Source of the DNA: an uncultured Clostridium sp.
GTDB taxonomy: Bacteria; Bacillota; Clostridia; Clostridiales; Clostridiaceae
Assembly (NCBI GenBank): GCA_900548455.1
Contig: URKQ01000031.1
Span: 1 to 41,087, forward strand
DNA length: 41,087 nucleotides
Reading direction: 5' to 3'
In this document: positions 1 to 9,351 of the stretch, piece after piece
How positions within the stretch are numbered: position 1 is the first letter of the stretch
Layout: each line of letters begins with the position of its first letter
The notes under the pieces: model-generated
What the model was told of the DNA's origin: nothing
The model's input: the letters and a program-made list of their open reading frames with translations, nothing else
Databases searched by the model: none
Translations under genes and position numbers: made by a program

Positions 1-99
1 TGACTAATAGTCATTTATAATTGACTGGATTTACCTTGTTATTTTCTCTGTTTAATTTTCAAAGACCATTTCTTTTCGTCGATTACTCCCGACGACTCT
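1..99 (-). other. 16S rRNA operon leader (pre-rRNA 5' region); the 16S gene itself lies outside the window
   Basis: Read on the minus strand, the stretch after the promoter contains the TGGTCTTTGAAAATTAAACA-type sequence (about 50-70) typical of the boxA/leader preceding 16S rRNA in clostridia. It also contains a short GC-rich inverted repeat, GTCG..CGAC (about 77-98). No 16S sequence is visible before the window ends, so only the leader is annotated. An rRNA operon next to gyrA is common in Clostridium. Confidence 0.7.
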
Positions 100-103
100 T
101 TTT

Positions 104-132
104 ATTTTACTAGATAACTTTGTATTTGTCAA
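104..132 (-). promoter_or_regulatory. Strong sigma-A promoter of the rRNA operon
   Basis: On the minus strand a perfect -35 TTGACA (127-132) is separated by exactly 17 bp from a -10 TAAAAT (104-109). It directs transcription leftward into the rRNA leader. A second, upstream rRNA promoter is usual in this group, but I could not place one convincingly between 140 and 350. Confidence 0.75.
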
Positions 133-355
133 TAACTTTTTAATTTTTATTTTCATTTTTTTCTTATCTAGTTTATGTCGTTTAGCTCTTTTGCTCAGCG
201 ACAAGATTTATCTTACCATGATTGTATAGCCAAAACCTATCAAAAACATTTATATTTTAAATTTATATTTATAATAATTAAAAATACTTTAAATTCCTCT
301 GTTTTTTACATATTGATACACTTGGCAATGTTTTTGATTATTATAATATAAATAT

Positions 356-388
356 AAAAATAGAGACCTATTTAAGGCCTCTATTTTT
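356..388 (-). terminator. Intrinsic terminator after gyrA
   Basis: Arms AAAAATAGAGACC and GGCCTCTATTTTT (one A:C mismatch) flank a 7-nt loop and give a U-rich 3' end on the minus-strand transcript. It lies immediately downstream of the gyrA stop and ends the gyrB-gyrA transcript before the rRNA promoter. Confidence 0.75.
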
Positions 389-392
389 ATAT

Positions 393-2894
393 TTATTCAT
401 CTTTTTTTTCATCATTGTTATCATTTTGAGTTATTTGTTCTATGCTTAATTGCTCTTCTTCATCTTTAGATTTTTCACTATTATAGTTGATTTTAGCAAC
501 AGCAACTATATTAACGTCATCACTTGTTTTCATTAATGTTACTCCCATTGCATTTCTGCTTGTTGTAGAAATATCATTAACATTTATCCTTATAACTATT
601 CCATTACTATTAATAAGCATCATCTCATCAAGATTATTAACAACTCTAGCACCTACAACATTACCTGTCTTATCTGTAATTTTATAAGTAATTAAGCCCT
701 TTCCACCTCTTTTTTGAAGTGTGTAGCTTGATATTGCTGTCCTTTTTCCAAATCCTTTTTCACTTACAACTAGTAATTCCTCATTCTCTTTAGCTATTAC
801 CATTGATACAACAATATCATCTTCTCTTAAATTAATTGCTTTTACTCCAGTTGTTGTTCTTCCCATATCTCTAACATCATTTTCACTAAACCTTATAGAA
901 TATCCATTTCGAGTAACAAATAACATTTCATCGCTACCTTTGGTTATTTGTACTCCAACAATTTCATCATCATCCCTAAGATTTATTGCATTTAATCCAT
1001 TTTTTCTGATGTTCTCATACTTATCTAGAGAAGTCTTTTTAATAATTCCTGATTTAGTTCCCATAACAAGATAATTATCTTTATCAAAAGTCTTAATTGA
1101 CATAACAGCTTGAATGTTTTCTCCTGATTCCAATGGAAGTATATTTACTATATTCATACCCTTTGCTGTTCTTCCAGCCTCAGGAATTTCATAAGCTTTT
1201 AATTTATATGCTTTACCCTTGTTCGTAAAGAATAAAATGTTTTTTAAAGTACTTGTTATAATTACATGTTCTACAAAGTCATCTTCTTTAGTAGATACAC
1301 CTTGAATTCCTCTTCCACCTCTTCTTTGAGCATTATATGTGTCAGATGGTAATCTCTTTATATATCCGCCGTGAGTTAATGTTATTACTACATCTTCATC
1401 ATCTATTAAATCCTCATCTTCAAAGTTATATGGATTTTTTTCTATACTAGTACGTCGCTCATCACCATATTTAGTTTTTACTTCTACTAGTTCATCCTTT
1501 ATTATTCCTAATAAAATCTCTTCACTATTTAAAATTGATTGTAAATATTCTATTGTTTTCATCAATTCATTATATTCATCTTCAATTTTTTCTCTCTCTA
1601 ATCCTGTTAATCTTTGAAGACGTAAATCTAATATAGCTTGAGCTTGTTTTTCTGTTAAGCCAAACTTATTCATTAATCCATCTTTTGCTTCTTGTGTTGT
1701 CTTTGAACCTCTAATTAATGCAATTACTTCATCAATATGATCTAGTGCAATTCTTAAACCTTCTAAGATATGAGCTCTTGCATTTGCCTTGTCTAAATCA
1801 AAAATAGTTCTCCTTGTTATTACATCTCTTTGATGATTTAAATAGTGAACTAATATTTCTTTTAGATTTAATACTTTTGGTTCATTATTAACAAGTGCAA
1901 GCATTATGATTCCAAACGTATCTTGTAACTTTGTATGTTTATATAATCTATTTAAAACCACGTTTGCATTTGCATCTCTTTTTAGTTCTATTACTATTCT
2001 CATTCCATCTCTATCAGACTCATCCCTTAAATCTGATATTCCATCTATCTTTTTATCTTTAACTAAATCAGCAATAGTTTCTATAAGATTAGCCTTATTT
2101 ACCATATACGGAATTTCACTTACAATTATTCTATTTCTACCATTATGTTCTTCTATTTCAGCTCTTGATCTTACAATAACTCTACCTCTACCAGTTTCGT
2201 ATGCAGATCTCATACCACTTCTTCCTAAGATTATTCCACCTGTAGGAAAATCGGGACCCTTTATTACATTCATTAAGTCTGACACTGTACATTCAGGGTC
2301 ATCAATCAACATTATTACTGCATTTATTACTTCTGTTAAATTATGAGGTGGTATATTGGTTGCCATACCTACAGCTATACCAGACGATCCATTAACTAAT
2401 AATGCTGGAAATTTAGCTGGTAATACTACTGGTTCTAGTTCTTCGCCATCAAAGTTTGGTATAAAATCAACTGTATTTTTATTAATATCTCTAAGCATTT
2501 GACTTGTAATTTTACTCATCTTTGCTTCTGTATATCTCATAGCAGCCGCACCGTCACCATCAACTGATCCAAAGTTTCCATGACCATCAACAAGCATATA
2601 CCTTATTGAAAAATCCTGAGCCATTCTAACTAATGCATCATATACAGAACTATCACCATGTGGATGATACTTACCTAACACATCTCCAACAATTCTAGCA
2701 CACTTTCTATATCCCTTTTCATAAGTTATGCCTAATTCATTCATTGAATATAATATTCTTCTATGAACTGGTTTTAATCCATCTCTAACATCTGGTAGAG
2801 CTCTTCCCACAATTACACTCATGGCATAATCTATATAAGATTTTTTCATTTCATGTTCTATGTCTACTGGTATTATCTTATCTAAAGTGCCCAT
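393..2894 (-). CDS. gyrA: DNA gyrase subunit A
   Basis: GyrA forms the A2B2 gyrase with GyrB and cuts and rejoins DNA to introduce negative supercoils. The 833-residue product is full length. The N-terminal breakage-reunion domain has the active-site tyrosine in AAMRYTEAKM (Tyr121). The quinolone-resistance region reads HPHGDSSVYDA; Ser82 and Asp86 correspond to E. coli Ser83 and Asp87, so the usual resistance positions look wild type. A long coiled-coil region and a C-terminal beta-pinwheel follow; the pinwheel starts with the GyrA box QRRGGRG (about residue 530), which marks it as gyrase rather than topoisomerase IV ParC. It lies 30 bp downstream of gyrB on the same strand and ends at a terminator. 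Confidence 0.98.
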   Translation of the reverse strand: MGTLDKIIPVDIEHEMKKSYIDYAMSVIVGRALPDVRDGLKPVHRRILYSMNELGITYEKGYRKCARIVGDVLGKYHPHGDSSVYDALVRMAQDFSIRYMLVDGHGNFGSVDGDGAAAMRYTEAKMSKITSQMLRDINKNTVDFIPNFDGEELEPVVLPAKFPALLVNGSSGIAVGMATNIPPHNLTEVINAVIMLIDDPECTVSDLMNVIKGPDFPTGGIILGRSGMRSAYETGRGRVIVRSRAEIEEHNGRNRIIVSEIPYMVNKANLIETIADLVKDKKIDGISDLRDESDRDGMRIVIELKRDANANVVLNRLYKHTKLQDTFGIIMLALVNNEPKVLNLKEILVHYLNHQRDVITRRTIFDLDKANARAHILEGLRIALDHIDEVIALIRGSKTTQEAKDGLMNKFGLTEKQAQAILDLRLQRLTGLEREKIEDEYNELMKTIEYLQSILNSEEILLGIIKDELVEVKTKYGDERRTSIEKNPYNFEDEDLIDDEDVVITLTHGGYIKRLPSDTYNAQRRGGRGIQGVSTKEDDFVEHVIITSTLKNILFFTNKGKAYKLKAYEIPEAGRTAKGMNIVNILPLESGENIQAVMSIKTFDKDNYLVMGTKSGIIKKTSLDKYENIRKNGLNAINLRDDDEIVGVQITKGSDEMLFVTRNGYSIRFSENDVRDMGRTTTGVKAINLREDDIVVSMVIAKENEELLVVSEKGFGKRTAISSYTLQKRGGKGLITYKITDKTGNVVGARVVNNLDEMMLINSNGIVIRINVNDISTTSRNAMGVTLMKTSDDVNIVAVAKINYNSEKSKDEEEQLSIEQITQNDNNDEKKDE

Positions 2895-2924
2895 ATTTAC
2901 ACCTACCTTTTATCCTACCTAATA

Positions 2925-4832
2925 CTATATATCTAAATTGTTAACATATTTTGCGTTTTCATTTATAAATTCTCTACGTGGTTCAACTTTATCACCCATT
3001 AAAATTGTAAAAATTTCATCAGCAGCCATTGCGTCCTCTACATTAACTTTAAGCAATGTTCTTTGATTTGGGTCCATTGTCGTACTCCATAATTGCTCAG
3101 GATTCATTTCTCCTAAACCTTTATATCTCTGAATATCTGTAGCACTATCCTTACCACCCAATTCCTCTAAGACTTGCTCAAGCTCACTATCGCTATAAGT
3201 ATATTTCTCAATCTTGCCTTTTTTAACCTTATAAAGCGGTGGTTGTGCAATAAATACATGTCCTTGGTCAACTAGCTCTCTCATATATCTATAGAAGAAT
3301 GTTAGTAGCAAAGTCCTTATATGTGCACCATCAACATCTGCATCTGTCATTATAATTATTCTATTATATCTAATTTTAGATATATCAAACTCTTTACCTA
3401 CTCCTGCACCAAATGCTGTTATCATGGATCTAATTGTATCTGATGCAAGTATCTTATCTAGTCTCTGCTTTTCAATATTCATTATCTTACCTCTTAATGG
3501 TAAGATTGCTTGAAACTTTCTATCTCTTCCTTGTTTTGCTGATCCTCCCGCAGAGTCACCCTCAACTATATATATTTCACATTCAGATGGGTCTTTAGAT
3601 GAACAATCTGCTAATTTACCTGGAAGACTTGTACTTTCAAGCACAGACTTTCTTCTAGTTAACTCACGGGCCTTCTTTGCAGCTTCTCTTGCTCTTGCAG
3701 CATTAAGCCCTTTATCGATTATGGCTTTACCTACAGCTGGATTTTCTTCTAAAAATGACCCAACTGTATCACTCATTACCGATTCAACTATACCCCTTAC
3801 TTCACTATTTCCTAATTTAGTCTTTGTTTGACCTTCAAACTGTGGTTCAGTTAACTTAACAGATATTACTGCTGTTAAACCTTCTCTAACATCTTCTCCA
3901 CTAAGGTTTTTATCACTTTCTTTTAAATAACCAAACTTTTTTGCATAGTCATTTAATACTCTTGTTAGTGAAGTCTTAAATCCAACTAAATGAGTTCCAC
4001 CTTCCACTGTATCAATGTTGTTAGCAAATGAAAATATATTCTCATTGTAGGTATCATTATATTGAAGTGCTATTTCTACTGATGTGGTTCCCTTTATACC
4101 TTCTATATAAACAGGTTCATCATGTACTTTACCTTTATTTCTGTTTAAGTATTCAACAAATGATTTTATTCCACCTTCATAATGAAATTGATTATTTTTT
4201 CCATCACGCTCATCTTTTATGGTAATATTTATCCCTTTATTTAAAAAGGCTAACTCTCTTAGTCTTTGGGATAATGTTTCATATTCATATTCAGTTGTTT
4301 CAAATATTTCATCATCAGCCATGAAATTAATTGTTGTTCCATGTTCATCAGTATCTCCTACTTTTTCCAAAGTAGTAACTGGCTTACCTCTTTCAAATTG
4401 TTGAATCCATATATGTCCATCAGTCTTAACTATAACTTCGCATTTACTAGAAAGTGCATTTACTACAGATGCTCCTACTCCATGCAAGCCACCAGAAACC
4501 TTATAGCCTCCGCCACCAAATTTTCCACCAGCATGAAGTATTGTCATAATAACTTCTACTGTTGGAATTTTCATTTTATGATGTATCCCAACTGGCATTC
4601 CTCTACCATCATCAGATACAGTTACAGAATTATCCTTATGTATAACTACATCTATATTTTTGCAGAAACCTGCCAATGCTTCGTCTATACTATTATCTAC
4701 AATTTCATATACTAAGTGATGAAGACCTCTTATACTAGTACTTCCTATATACATACCTGGTCTTTTTCTTACAGCTTCTAATCCTTCAAGTACCTGAATT
4801 TGGCTTTCATCATATTTTTCATTGTTACCCAT
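2925..4832 (-). CDS. gyrB: DNA gyrase subunit B
   Basis: This is the ATPase subunit of gyrase. The 635-residue length is normal for a Firmicute GyrB without the enterobacterial insertion. The N-terminal GHKL ATPase domain shows Glu43 and Asn47 in YEIVDNSIDEA, DDGRGMP (about 74-80) and the glycine-rich GGKFGGGGYKVSGGLHGVG loop (102-120). The TOPRIM domain has EGDSAGGSAKQGRDR and the metal-binding DADVDGAH. The C-terminus ends in a typical GyrB tail with EPRREFI. It is the first of the gyrB-gyrA pair and follows remB by 20 bp, so remB, gyrB and gyrA are probably co-transcribed. Confidence 0.98.
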   Translation of the reverse strand: MGNNEKYDESQIQVLEGLEAVRKRPGMYIGSTSIRGLHHLVYEIVDNSIDEALAGFCKNIDVVIHKDNSVTVSDDGRGMPVGIHHKMKIPTVEVIMTILHAGGKFGGGGYKVSGGLHGVGASVVNALSSKCEVIVKTDGHIWIQQFERGKPVTTLEKVGDTDEHGTTINFMADDEIFETTEYEYETLSQRLRELAFLNKGINITIKDERDGKNNQFHYEGGIKSFVEYLNRNKGKVHDEPVYIEGIKGTTSVEIALQYNDTYNENIFSFANNIDTVEGGTHLVGFKTSLTRVLNDYAKKFGYLKESDKNLSGEDVREGLTAVISVKLTEPQFEGQTKTKLGNSEVRGIVESVMSDTVGSFLEENPAVGKAIIDKGLNAARAREAAKKARELTRRKSVLESTSLPGKLADCSSKDPSECEIYIVEGDSAGGSAKQGRDRKFQAILPLRGKIMNIEKQRLDKILASDTIRSMITAFGAGVGKEFDISKIRYNRIIIMTDADVDGAHIRTLLLTFFYRYMRELVDQGHVFIAQPPLYKVKKGKIEKYTYSDSELEQVLEELGGKDSATDIQRYKGLGEMNPEQLWSTTMDPNQRTLLKVNVEDAMAADEIFTILMGDKVEPRREFINENAKYVNNLDI

Positions 4833-4852
4833 TTCTATCCTCCTAACACGCT

Positions 4853-5116
4853 CTAAAACTCACAATAAGATATATTTGTCCTTTTACACAAAGTAGATGA
4901 TGATATTGGTGACAAATATATTTTACTCTTTTTATTTACTTCAGCTATTATAAATGATTTAGGCTTTTCATTGGTTATCCGTTCTACAAAGCCATCTTCT
5001 TCAGCTAATCTTAAAAACTGACTAGTGTCTGGACTGTACATAGTAGATTCTATATCAAAAATACCTATTACATCCTTAATTGGTACAACTATACTTTCTC
5101 CCAAATGCAAAAACAT
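4853..5116 (-). CDS. remB: RemB/YaaB family regulatory protein (DUF370)
   Basis: This 87-residue protein begins MFLHLGESIVVPIKDVIGIFD, the hallmark of the DUF370 family (extracellular matrix regulatory protein RemB; YaaB in B. subtilis). In bacilli this family includes RemA, a DNA-binding activator of matrix genes; the role of RemB is less clear. As in Bacillus, the gene sits between recF and gyrB on the same strand, with short spacers on both sides. The last 15 or so residues (after SPISSSTL) are less family-like. Family assignment is firm; any role in biofilm control here is inferred. Confidence 0.88.
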   Translation of the reverse strand: MFLHLGESIVVPIKDVIGIFDIESTMYSPDTSQFLRLAEEDGFVERITNEKPKSFIIAEVNKKSKIYLSPISSSTLCKRTNISYCEF

Positions 5117-5139
5117 AGTATATCCTCCTTAATAATCCA

Positions 5140-6231
5140 TTATAATATTTCACTTATTTTTCCATTTTCCACATTAAATACTTTTATATTTTGCTGTTTA
5201 AGATGTTTTTTTATATCAACTATCCCTGTACACGTAATTAACGTTTGCATTTCCTCTATTGATTTTAATATATATTCTTGCCTTTTTATATCTAATTCAG
5301 ACAATACATCATCTAATAATAATAATGGGTATTCTCCAATAATTTCTTTTATTATATTAAGAGATGCGAATTTAATTGTTAATACCGAAGTTCTTTGTTG
5401 ACCTTGAGATCCAAAAGTCTTCACATCTATATCGTTTATTAATATGGAAAAATCATCTCTATGTGGTCCTACTGAAGTAACTTTTTTTTCTATATCTTTA
5501 TTTCGATTTGCTTTAATGAGGTTATATAAGTTTTCCTTTAAATTATCTGATTCTTTTAATTGCATTAAGTATTCGAAACGTATTGACTCTTTGCCCTGTG
5601 TTATATCACTATGTATACTATCGGCATACTCATTTAATTTCTCAATATATTTAATTCTTTTTTTTAAAATATAACTTCCATATTCAGAAAGTTTTGTGTC
5701 ATAGATATCTATCATATCAGTATCACTATATTTTTTAAGAATCATATTTCTCTCTAACAAAACTTTTTTATATGATGATAATGCATAATAATATTTTTTA
5801 TCTAATTTACATAATTCTATGTCAAGAAATTTTCTTCTATGTGCTGGAGAATCCTTAACAATATTTAAATCCTCTGGAGAAAACATTACAACATTTAAAA
5901 TCCCAACCAAATCCTGTAATTTATTAACTTTAATAGAATTTATATTTATAGCTTTTCTTCCATCTTTAAAAATCTTTATGTCTATTTTTTTATCTAATCT
6001 TTTTTTTGCAACATAAGCACTTATGTATCCATCTTGACAAGCCCAATTAATTAATTCTTTATCTTTATTTGTCCTATGGGATTTTCCTATACTAGAATAA
6101 TACAATGCCTCTAATATATTAGTCTTTCCTTGAGCATTATCTCCAATAAATAGGTTGGTGCCATTACATAATTGCAATGACAAATTATTATAATTTCTAA
6201 AATTTACTAAATTCAAATATTTAACATACAT
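5140..6231 (-). CDS. recF: DNA replication and repair protein RecF
   Basis: RecF is an SMC-like ATPase that works with RecO and RecR to load RecA at ssDNA gaps. It has Walker A GDNAQGKT (residues 30-37), an ABC-type signature around FGSQGQQRTS and Walker B LLLLDDVLSELD near residue 300. I place the start at the ATG giving MYVKYLNL, preceded by AGGTGGGTG. An in-frame GTG 12 bp upstream lies inside that ribosome-binding site and is unlikely to be used. This gives 363 residues, the usual family length. It lies between yaaA, from which it is separated by a terminator, and remB. Confidence 0.96.
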   Translation of the reverse strand: MYVKYLNLVNFRNYNNLSLQLCNGTNLFIGDNAQGKTNILEALYYSSIGKSHRTNKDKELINWACQDGYISAYVAKKRLDKKIDIKIFKDGRKAININSIKVNKLQDLVGILNVVMFSPEDLNIVKDSPAHRRKFLDIELCKLDKKYYYALSSYKKVLLERNMILKKYSDTDMIDIYDTKLSEYGSYILKKRIKYIEKLNEYADSIHSDITQGKESIRFEYLMQLKESDNLKENLYNLIKANRNKDIEKKVTSVGPHRDDFSILINDIDVKTFGSQGQQRTSVLTIKFASLNIIKEIIGEYPLLLLDDVLSELDIKRQEYILKSIEEMQTLITCTGIVDIKKHLKQQNIKVFNVENGKISEIL

Positions 6232-6320
6232 AAAAACACCCACCTAAAATTATATCATAATATACATTCTAAGTGTAAAGTTACTTAAAATATAATTTTA
6301 AAGCCCTTTAAGTATACAAT

Positions 6321-6354
6321 AAAAAAATTCAAAGGCTGAATTTTTTCAGCCTTT
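6321..6354 (-). terminator. Intrinsic terminator after yaaA
   Basis: On the minus strand, AAAGGCTGAA and TTCAGCCTTT form a perfect 10-bp stem with a 4-nt loop, followed after two bases by a T-run (6321-6327 on the plus strand reads AAAAAAA). It closes the dnaA-dnaN-yaaA transcript before recF. Confidence 0.8.
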
Positions 6355-6359
6355 AATAC

Positions 6360-6569
6360 TTACATTATAACTTTATATAGTTGTTCTTGAAATTCAATTG
6401 TATCTCCTTGATATAATTTTCTTCCTCTTCTGTTTTCAACTTCACCATTTACTTTAACATCACCATTTTGAATATAAAATTTAGCTTCTGATCCTAAAAC
6501 CGCAATTCCTGAAAATTTTAAAAACGAATCAAGTTTAATATAGTCTGTATCTATTTTAATTTCTGTCAT
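6360..6569 (-). CDS. yaaA: S4-domain RNA-binding protein YaaA
   Basis: This 69-residue protein of the YaaA/RlbA type consists almost entirely of an S4 RNA-binding fold: YIKLDSFLKFSG, then GDVKVNGEVENRRGRKLYQGD. The gene sits between dnaN and recF, as in most Firmicutes; YaaA-type proteins are associated with ribosome assembly. The ATG giving MTEIKI is preferred because AGAAGGTG lies 6 nt upstream. An in-frame GTG 9 bp further upstream overlaps that ribosome-binding site. Only about 20 bp separate it from dnaN, so it is co-transcribed with dnaN. Confidence 0.9.
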   Translation of the reverse strand: MTEIKIDTDYIKLDSFLKFSGIAVLGSEAKFYIQNGDVKVNGEVENRRGRKLYQGDTIEFQEQLYKVIM

Positions 6570-6581
6570 ACTATTCACCTT

Positions 6582-7688
6582 CTAGTTATTTTCTAATACC
6601 CTTACAGGAAGTAATAGGTATACACAATTATCAATATTTTTATTTTTGATTACACAAGGATTAACAGAAGACGTAAATTCCATTACTAATTCCTCTTCAT
6701 CCATATTTTTAAATACATCAATTAAGTATTTTGAGTTAAATGCAATTTTCAAGGATGATCCTTGCAAAATTATTTGCATTTCTTCTCTTACCTTTCCCAA
6801 TTGAGAATTAGATGTAACAATCAAAGTATCATCTGAAATATCAAATTTTACTAAATTTGTATTTCCTTCTTTAGCCATCAATGAGGCTCTTTCAATACAA
6901 CCTAAAATTTCATTTTTATTTACTACAACTTTTAGATTATGCTCTTTAGGAATTATTGATTTATACTTTATAAATTCGCCTTCTAGCAACCTAGAAATTA
7001 CTTTAGTATTACCAAAATTAAATAAAATATGATTTTTAGTAAATGTAATTTGTACACTTTCATCTGTATCTTTTAGAATTTTAGATACTTCATTAAGAGT
7101 TTTTCCAGGTATAACAGCTTCTCTACTATACTTACAATCTATATTTTCACATTTTAATGCAACTCTAAATCCATCTAGTGCCACCATATTTAATTTATTT
7201 TCTTTAATTTCAAGCAATATTCCTGTAAGTATCGGTCTAGTATCATCTTGAGCTATTGCAAAAATTGTGGATTTAATCATATTTTTTAGTGTCTTCTGGT
7301 CTATAGACAGCACAACATCCTCATCTACTACTGGTAAACTTGGATATTCATCAGGATTTAAATATACCAATTGAACATTTGATTTTTGGCATTTTATTTC
7401 TACTTCCATATTATTGTTAGTATTAATTTCAATAGTATCATTAGGTAATTTTCGTATTATTTCTCCGAACAATCTTGAATCTAAAACAACTTCGCCTTCT
7501 TCTATAATGTTAGCTGGAATTTTAGTTTCTATACTAACTTCAATATCAGATCCTATCAGTGTTAACATATTATTTTTAGCTATGATATATATTCCTTGAA
7601 GAATAGGAAGTGTAGATTTTCCTGTTATTGATTTTTGAACATCAGATATAGCATCTTGTAATATACTTTTTTCTATTAAAAGTTTCAT
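6582..7688 (-). CDS. dnaN: DNA polymerase III beta subunit (sliding clamp)
   Basis: DnaN dimerises into the ring that tethers DNA polymerase III to DNA. The 368-residue product matches the three-domain clamp family: an N-terminal MKLLIEKSILQDAI helix, the SDIEVSIET strand of domain 1, the middle-domain DDTRPILTGI motif (about residues 145-155) and the terminal segment YLLLPVRVLEN that forms part of the partner-binding pocket. The start is the ATG with AGGAGG 6 nt upstream; the 7 further in-frame codons upstream run through that ribosome-binding site. It follows dnaA after a 258-bp gap holding the unwinding region of the origin. Confidence 0.97.
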   Translation of the reverse strand: MKLLIEKSILQDAISDVQKSITGKSTLPILQGIYIIAKNNMLTLIGSDIEVSIETKIPANIIEEGEVVLDSRLFGEIIRKLPNDTIEINTNNNMEVEIKCQKSNVQLVYLNPDEYPSLPVVDEDVVLSIDQKTLKNMIKSTIFAIAQDDTRPILTGILLEIKENKLNMVALDGFRVALKCENIDCKYSREAVIPGKTLNEVSKILKDTDESVQITFTKNHILFNFGNTKVISRLLEGEFIKYKSIIPKEHNLKVVVNKNEILGCIERASLMAKEGNTNLVKFDISDDTLIVTSNSQLGKVREEMQIILQGSSLKIAFNSKYLIDVFKNMDEEELVMEFTSSVNPCVIKNKNIDNCVYLLLPVRVLENN

Positions 7689-7734
7689 TTGTTGCCTCCT
7701 TATACACATTAAAAATAGTTCATAGAAAGAGTAG

Positions 7735-7768
7735 ATAAATATATATTTATTAGAAGTAGTAGTAGTAG
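7735..7768 (-). other. Candidate DnaA-trio array and AT-rich DNA unwinding element of oriC
   Basis: Positions 7751-7768 hold six in-register trinucleotides (TAG AAG TAG TAG TAG TAG) abutting a G-run (7768-7771) and a GC-rich block. On the dnaN side they meet an AT-only tract (about 7735-7750). The B. subtilis basal unwinding system has the same order along the dnaA sense strand: DnaA boxes, GC patch, trinucleotide repeats, AT-rich tract, dnaN. Identification rests on this sequence match and gene context; unwinding here is inferred. Confidence 0.7.
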
Positions 7769-7834
7769 GGGCTGTGGGTTTGTTAATAAGTGTGCTTAGC
7801 CTAATAATATCAACAATTCATGTGTAAAATAAAT

Positions 7835-7910
7835 TGTGGATAAATACCCATACAAATTAAGCAGTTATCCACATTATTAAGATTATCAATTTTAAAAAAA
7901 ATAATCCACA
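7835..7910. promoter_or_regulatory. DnaA boxes between dnaA and dnaN
   Basis: Two perfect DnaA boxes are present: TTATCCACA on the minus strand at 7835-7843 and on the plus strand at 7865-7873. A one-mismatch box, TAATCCACA, lies at 7902-7910. With the trio array they form the dnaN-side half of a bipartite origin. Confidence 0.8.
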
Positions 7911-7946
7911 AGCTAACCCAAAATAATTAATAACAGTTGTTATTAA

Positions 7947-9299
7947 CTACTTTTGGTTAATTCTTTTTGTTAATTCAGCAATTGCAGTTTGAAGACTTTC
8001 ATCTTTTTTTAAGTTTTGTGATATTTTTTCGTATGCATGAATTACAGTTGTATGATCCCTTCCGCCAAATTCTTCTCCTATTTTAGGTAAAGAAGTATCG
8101 GTTAATTTTCGAGATAAATACATTGCAATTTGTCTTGGAAAAGCTACATTACGAGTTCTTCTAGATGATTTAAAATCTTCAACTTTAAGATTATAGTAGC
8201 TTGATACTATATCTTGTATTAGCTCAATGGTTACTTGTCTCGAATTTCTATTAGATATTATATCTTTAAGTGCCTCTGAAGCTAAATCTACACTTATGTC
8301 TTTATTGGTTAATGAAGAATAAGCTACTATTCTTATTAATGCGCCTTCTAATTCTCTAATATTAGATTTGATGTGAGTTGCAATATAAACCATAACTTCA
8401 TTTGGAATATTGAGGTTCTCTACATCAGCCTTTTTTTTCAATATAGCAATTCTAGTTTCAAAATCTGGTGGTTGAATATCTGCAATTAATCCCCACTCAA
8501 ATCTAGATCTCAATCTGTCTTCTAATGTAGGAATTTCTTTTGGTGGTCTATCGCTTGATAATATTATTTGTTTATTGGCATCATGTAGAGCGTTGAATGT
8601 ATGGAAAAATTCCTCTTGAGTAGATTCCTTACCTGCTATAAATTGAATATCGTCAATTAATAGAACATCAACATTTCTATATTTGTTTCTAAATTCAACA
8701 TTTTTATCATCTTTTATTGAATTGATTAATTCATTAGTAAATTTTTCAGAAGATACATAAACAACTTTAGAGTTAGCATTTGTAGTTTGAATATATCGAC
8801 CAATAGCATGCATTAGATGGGTTTTACCTAATCCAACACCACCATATATAAACAATGGATTGTATGCTTTGGCAGGGGCTTCAGCTACAGCTAAACAAGC
8901 GGCATGAGCAAATCGATTGCTATTGCCAATTACAAATGAATCAAAAGTATATTTAGGATTTAATGATGCTGACATTTCATCATTAACAACTAAGTTTTTC
9001 CTTTTATTAGATTCCCTTGAAAGAGATTGTTCCAAATCGCTAGCTTCTTCAGAAATTATAACTAGATTTATTGAGTAAGATTTATTACATGCAACTTGAA
9101 TTGAATTTTTAATTAGATCCTTGTATCTATTTTCTAGGATATCCTTAGTAAAGTCATTACGAACACCAAGTGTAATAGTTGAATCTGTGATTTTTAATGG
9201 GTCAATACTTTTTATCCAAGTATTAAAGCTTACTTCAGTAAGTTCAGCTTTTAAAATCTCTAAGGCCTTTTCCCAAATTTCTTTTAAGTAGGTGTCCAT
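7947..9299 (-). CDS. dnaA: Chromosomal replication initiator DnaA
   Basis: DnaA is the AAA+ initiator that binds DnaA boxes and opens the origin. The 450-residue product has domain I (residues 1-80, interaction), a linker, the AAA+ domain with Walker A GGVGLGKTHLMHA (about 150) and Walker B VLLIDDIQFI, and a C-terminal helix-turn-helix with the DnaA signature GGRDHTTVIHA near residue 405-420. I chose the ATG giving MDTYLKEIW because GGGAGG lies 7 nt upstream. An upstream in-frame ATG five codons earlier overlaps that ribosome-binding site. DnaA boxes flank the gene on both sides, so autoregulation is likely. Confidence 0.98.
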   Translation of the reverse strand: MDTYLKEIWEKALEILKAELTEVSFNTWIKSIDPLKITDSTITLGVRNDFTKDILENRYKDLIKNSIQVACNKSYSINLVIISEEASDLEQSLSRESNKRKNLVVNDEMSASLNPKYTFDSFVIGNSNRFAHAACLAVAEAPAKAYNPLFIYGGVGLGKTHLMHAIGRYIQTTNANSKVVYVSSEKFTNELINSIKDDKNVEFRNKYRNVDVLLIDDIQFIAGKESTQEEFFHTFNALHDANKQIILSSDRPPKEIPTLEDRLRSRFEWGLIADIQPPDFETRIAILKKKADVENLNIPNEVMVYIATHIKSNIRELEGALIRIVAYSSLTNKDISVDLASEALKDIISNRNSRQVTIELIQDIVSSYYNLKVEDFKSSRRTRNVAFPRQIAMYLSRKLTDTSLPKIGEEFGGRDHTTVIHAYEKISQNLKKDESLQTAIAELTKRINQK

Positions 9300-9351
9300 T
9301 TCATATCCTCCCATAATAAATAATTACATAATAATAAGTAGATATATAAAT

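Noticed and set aside
1..99. 16S rRNA gene at the left edge
   Set aside because: Only leader sequence is visible; no 16S 5' end (AGAGTTTGATC-type) occurs within the window.
140..350. A second, upstream rRNA promoter
   Set aside because: Several partial -10/-35 matches exist on the minus strand, but none had acceptable spacing together with good hexamers.
487..687. Opposite-strand open frames inside gyrA, gyrB, recF, dnaN, mnmE, mnmG, lonC and dnaB
   Set aside because: They overlap strongly conserved genes in full, lack ribosome-binding sites and have no recognisable family; they follow from low-GC codon usage.
7751..7768. Microsatellite (TAG)n
   Set aside because: Its position between DnaA boxes, a G-run and an AT tract next to dnaN is better explained as a DnaA-trio array.
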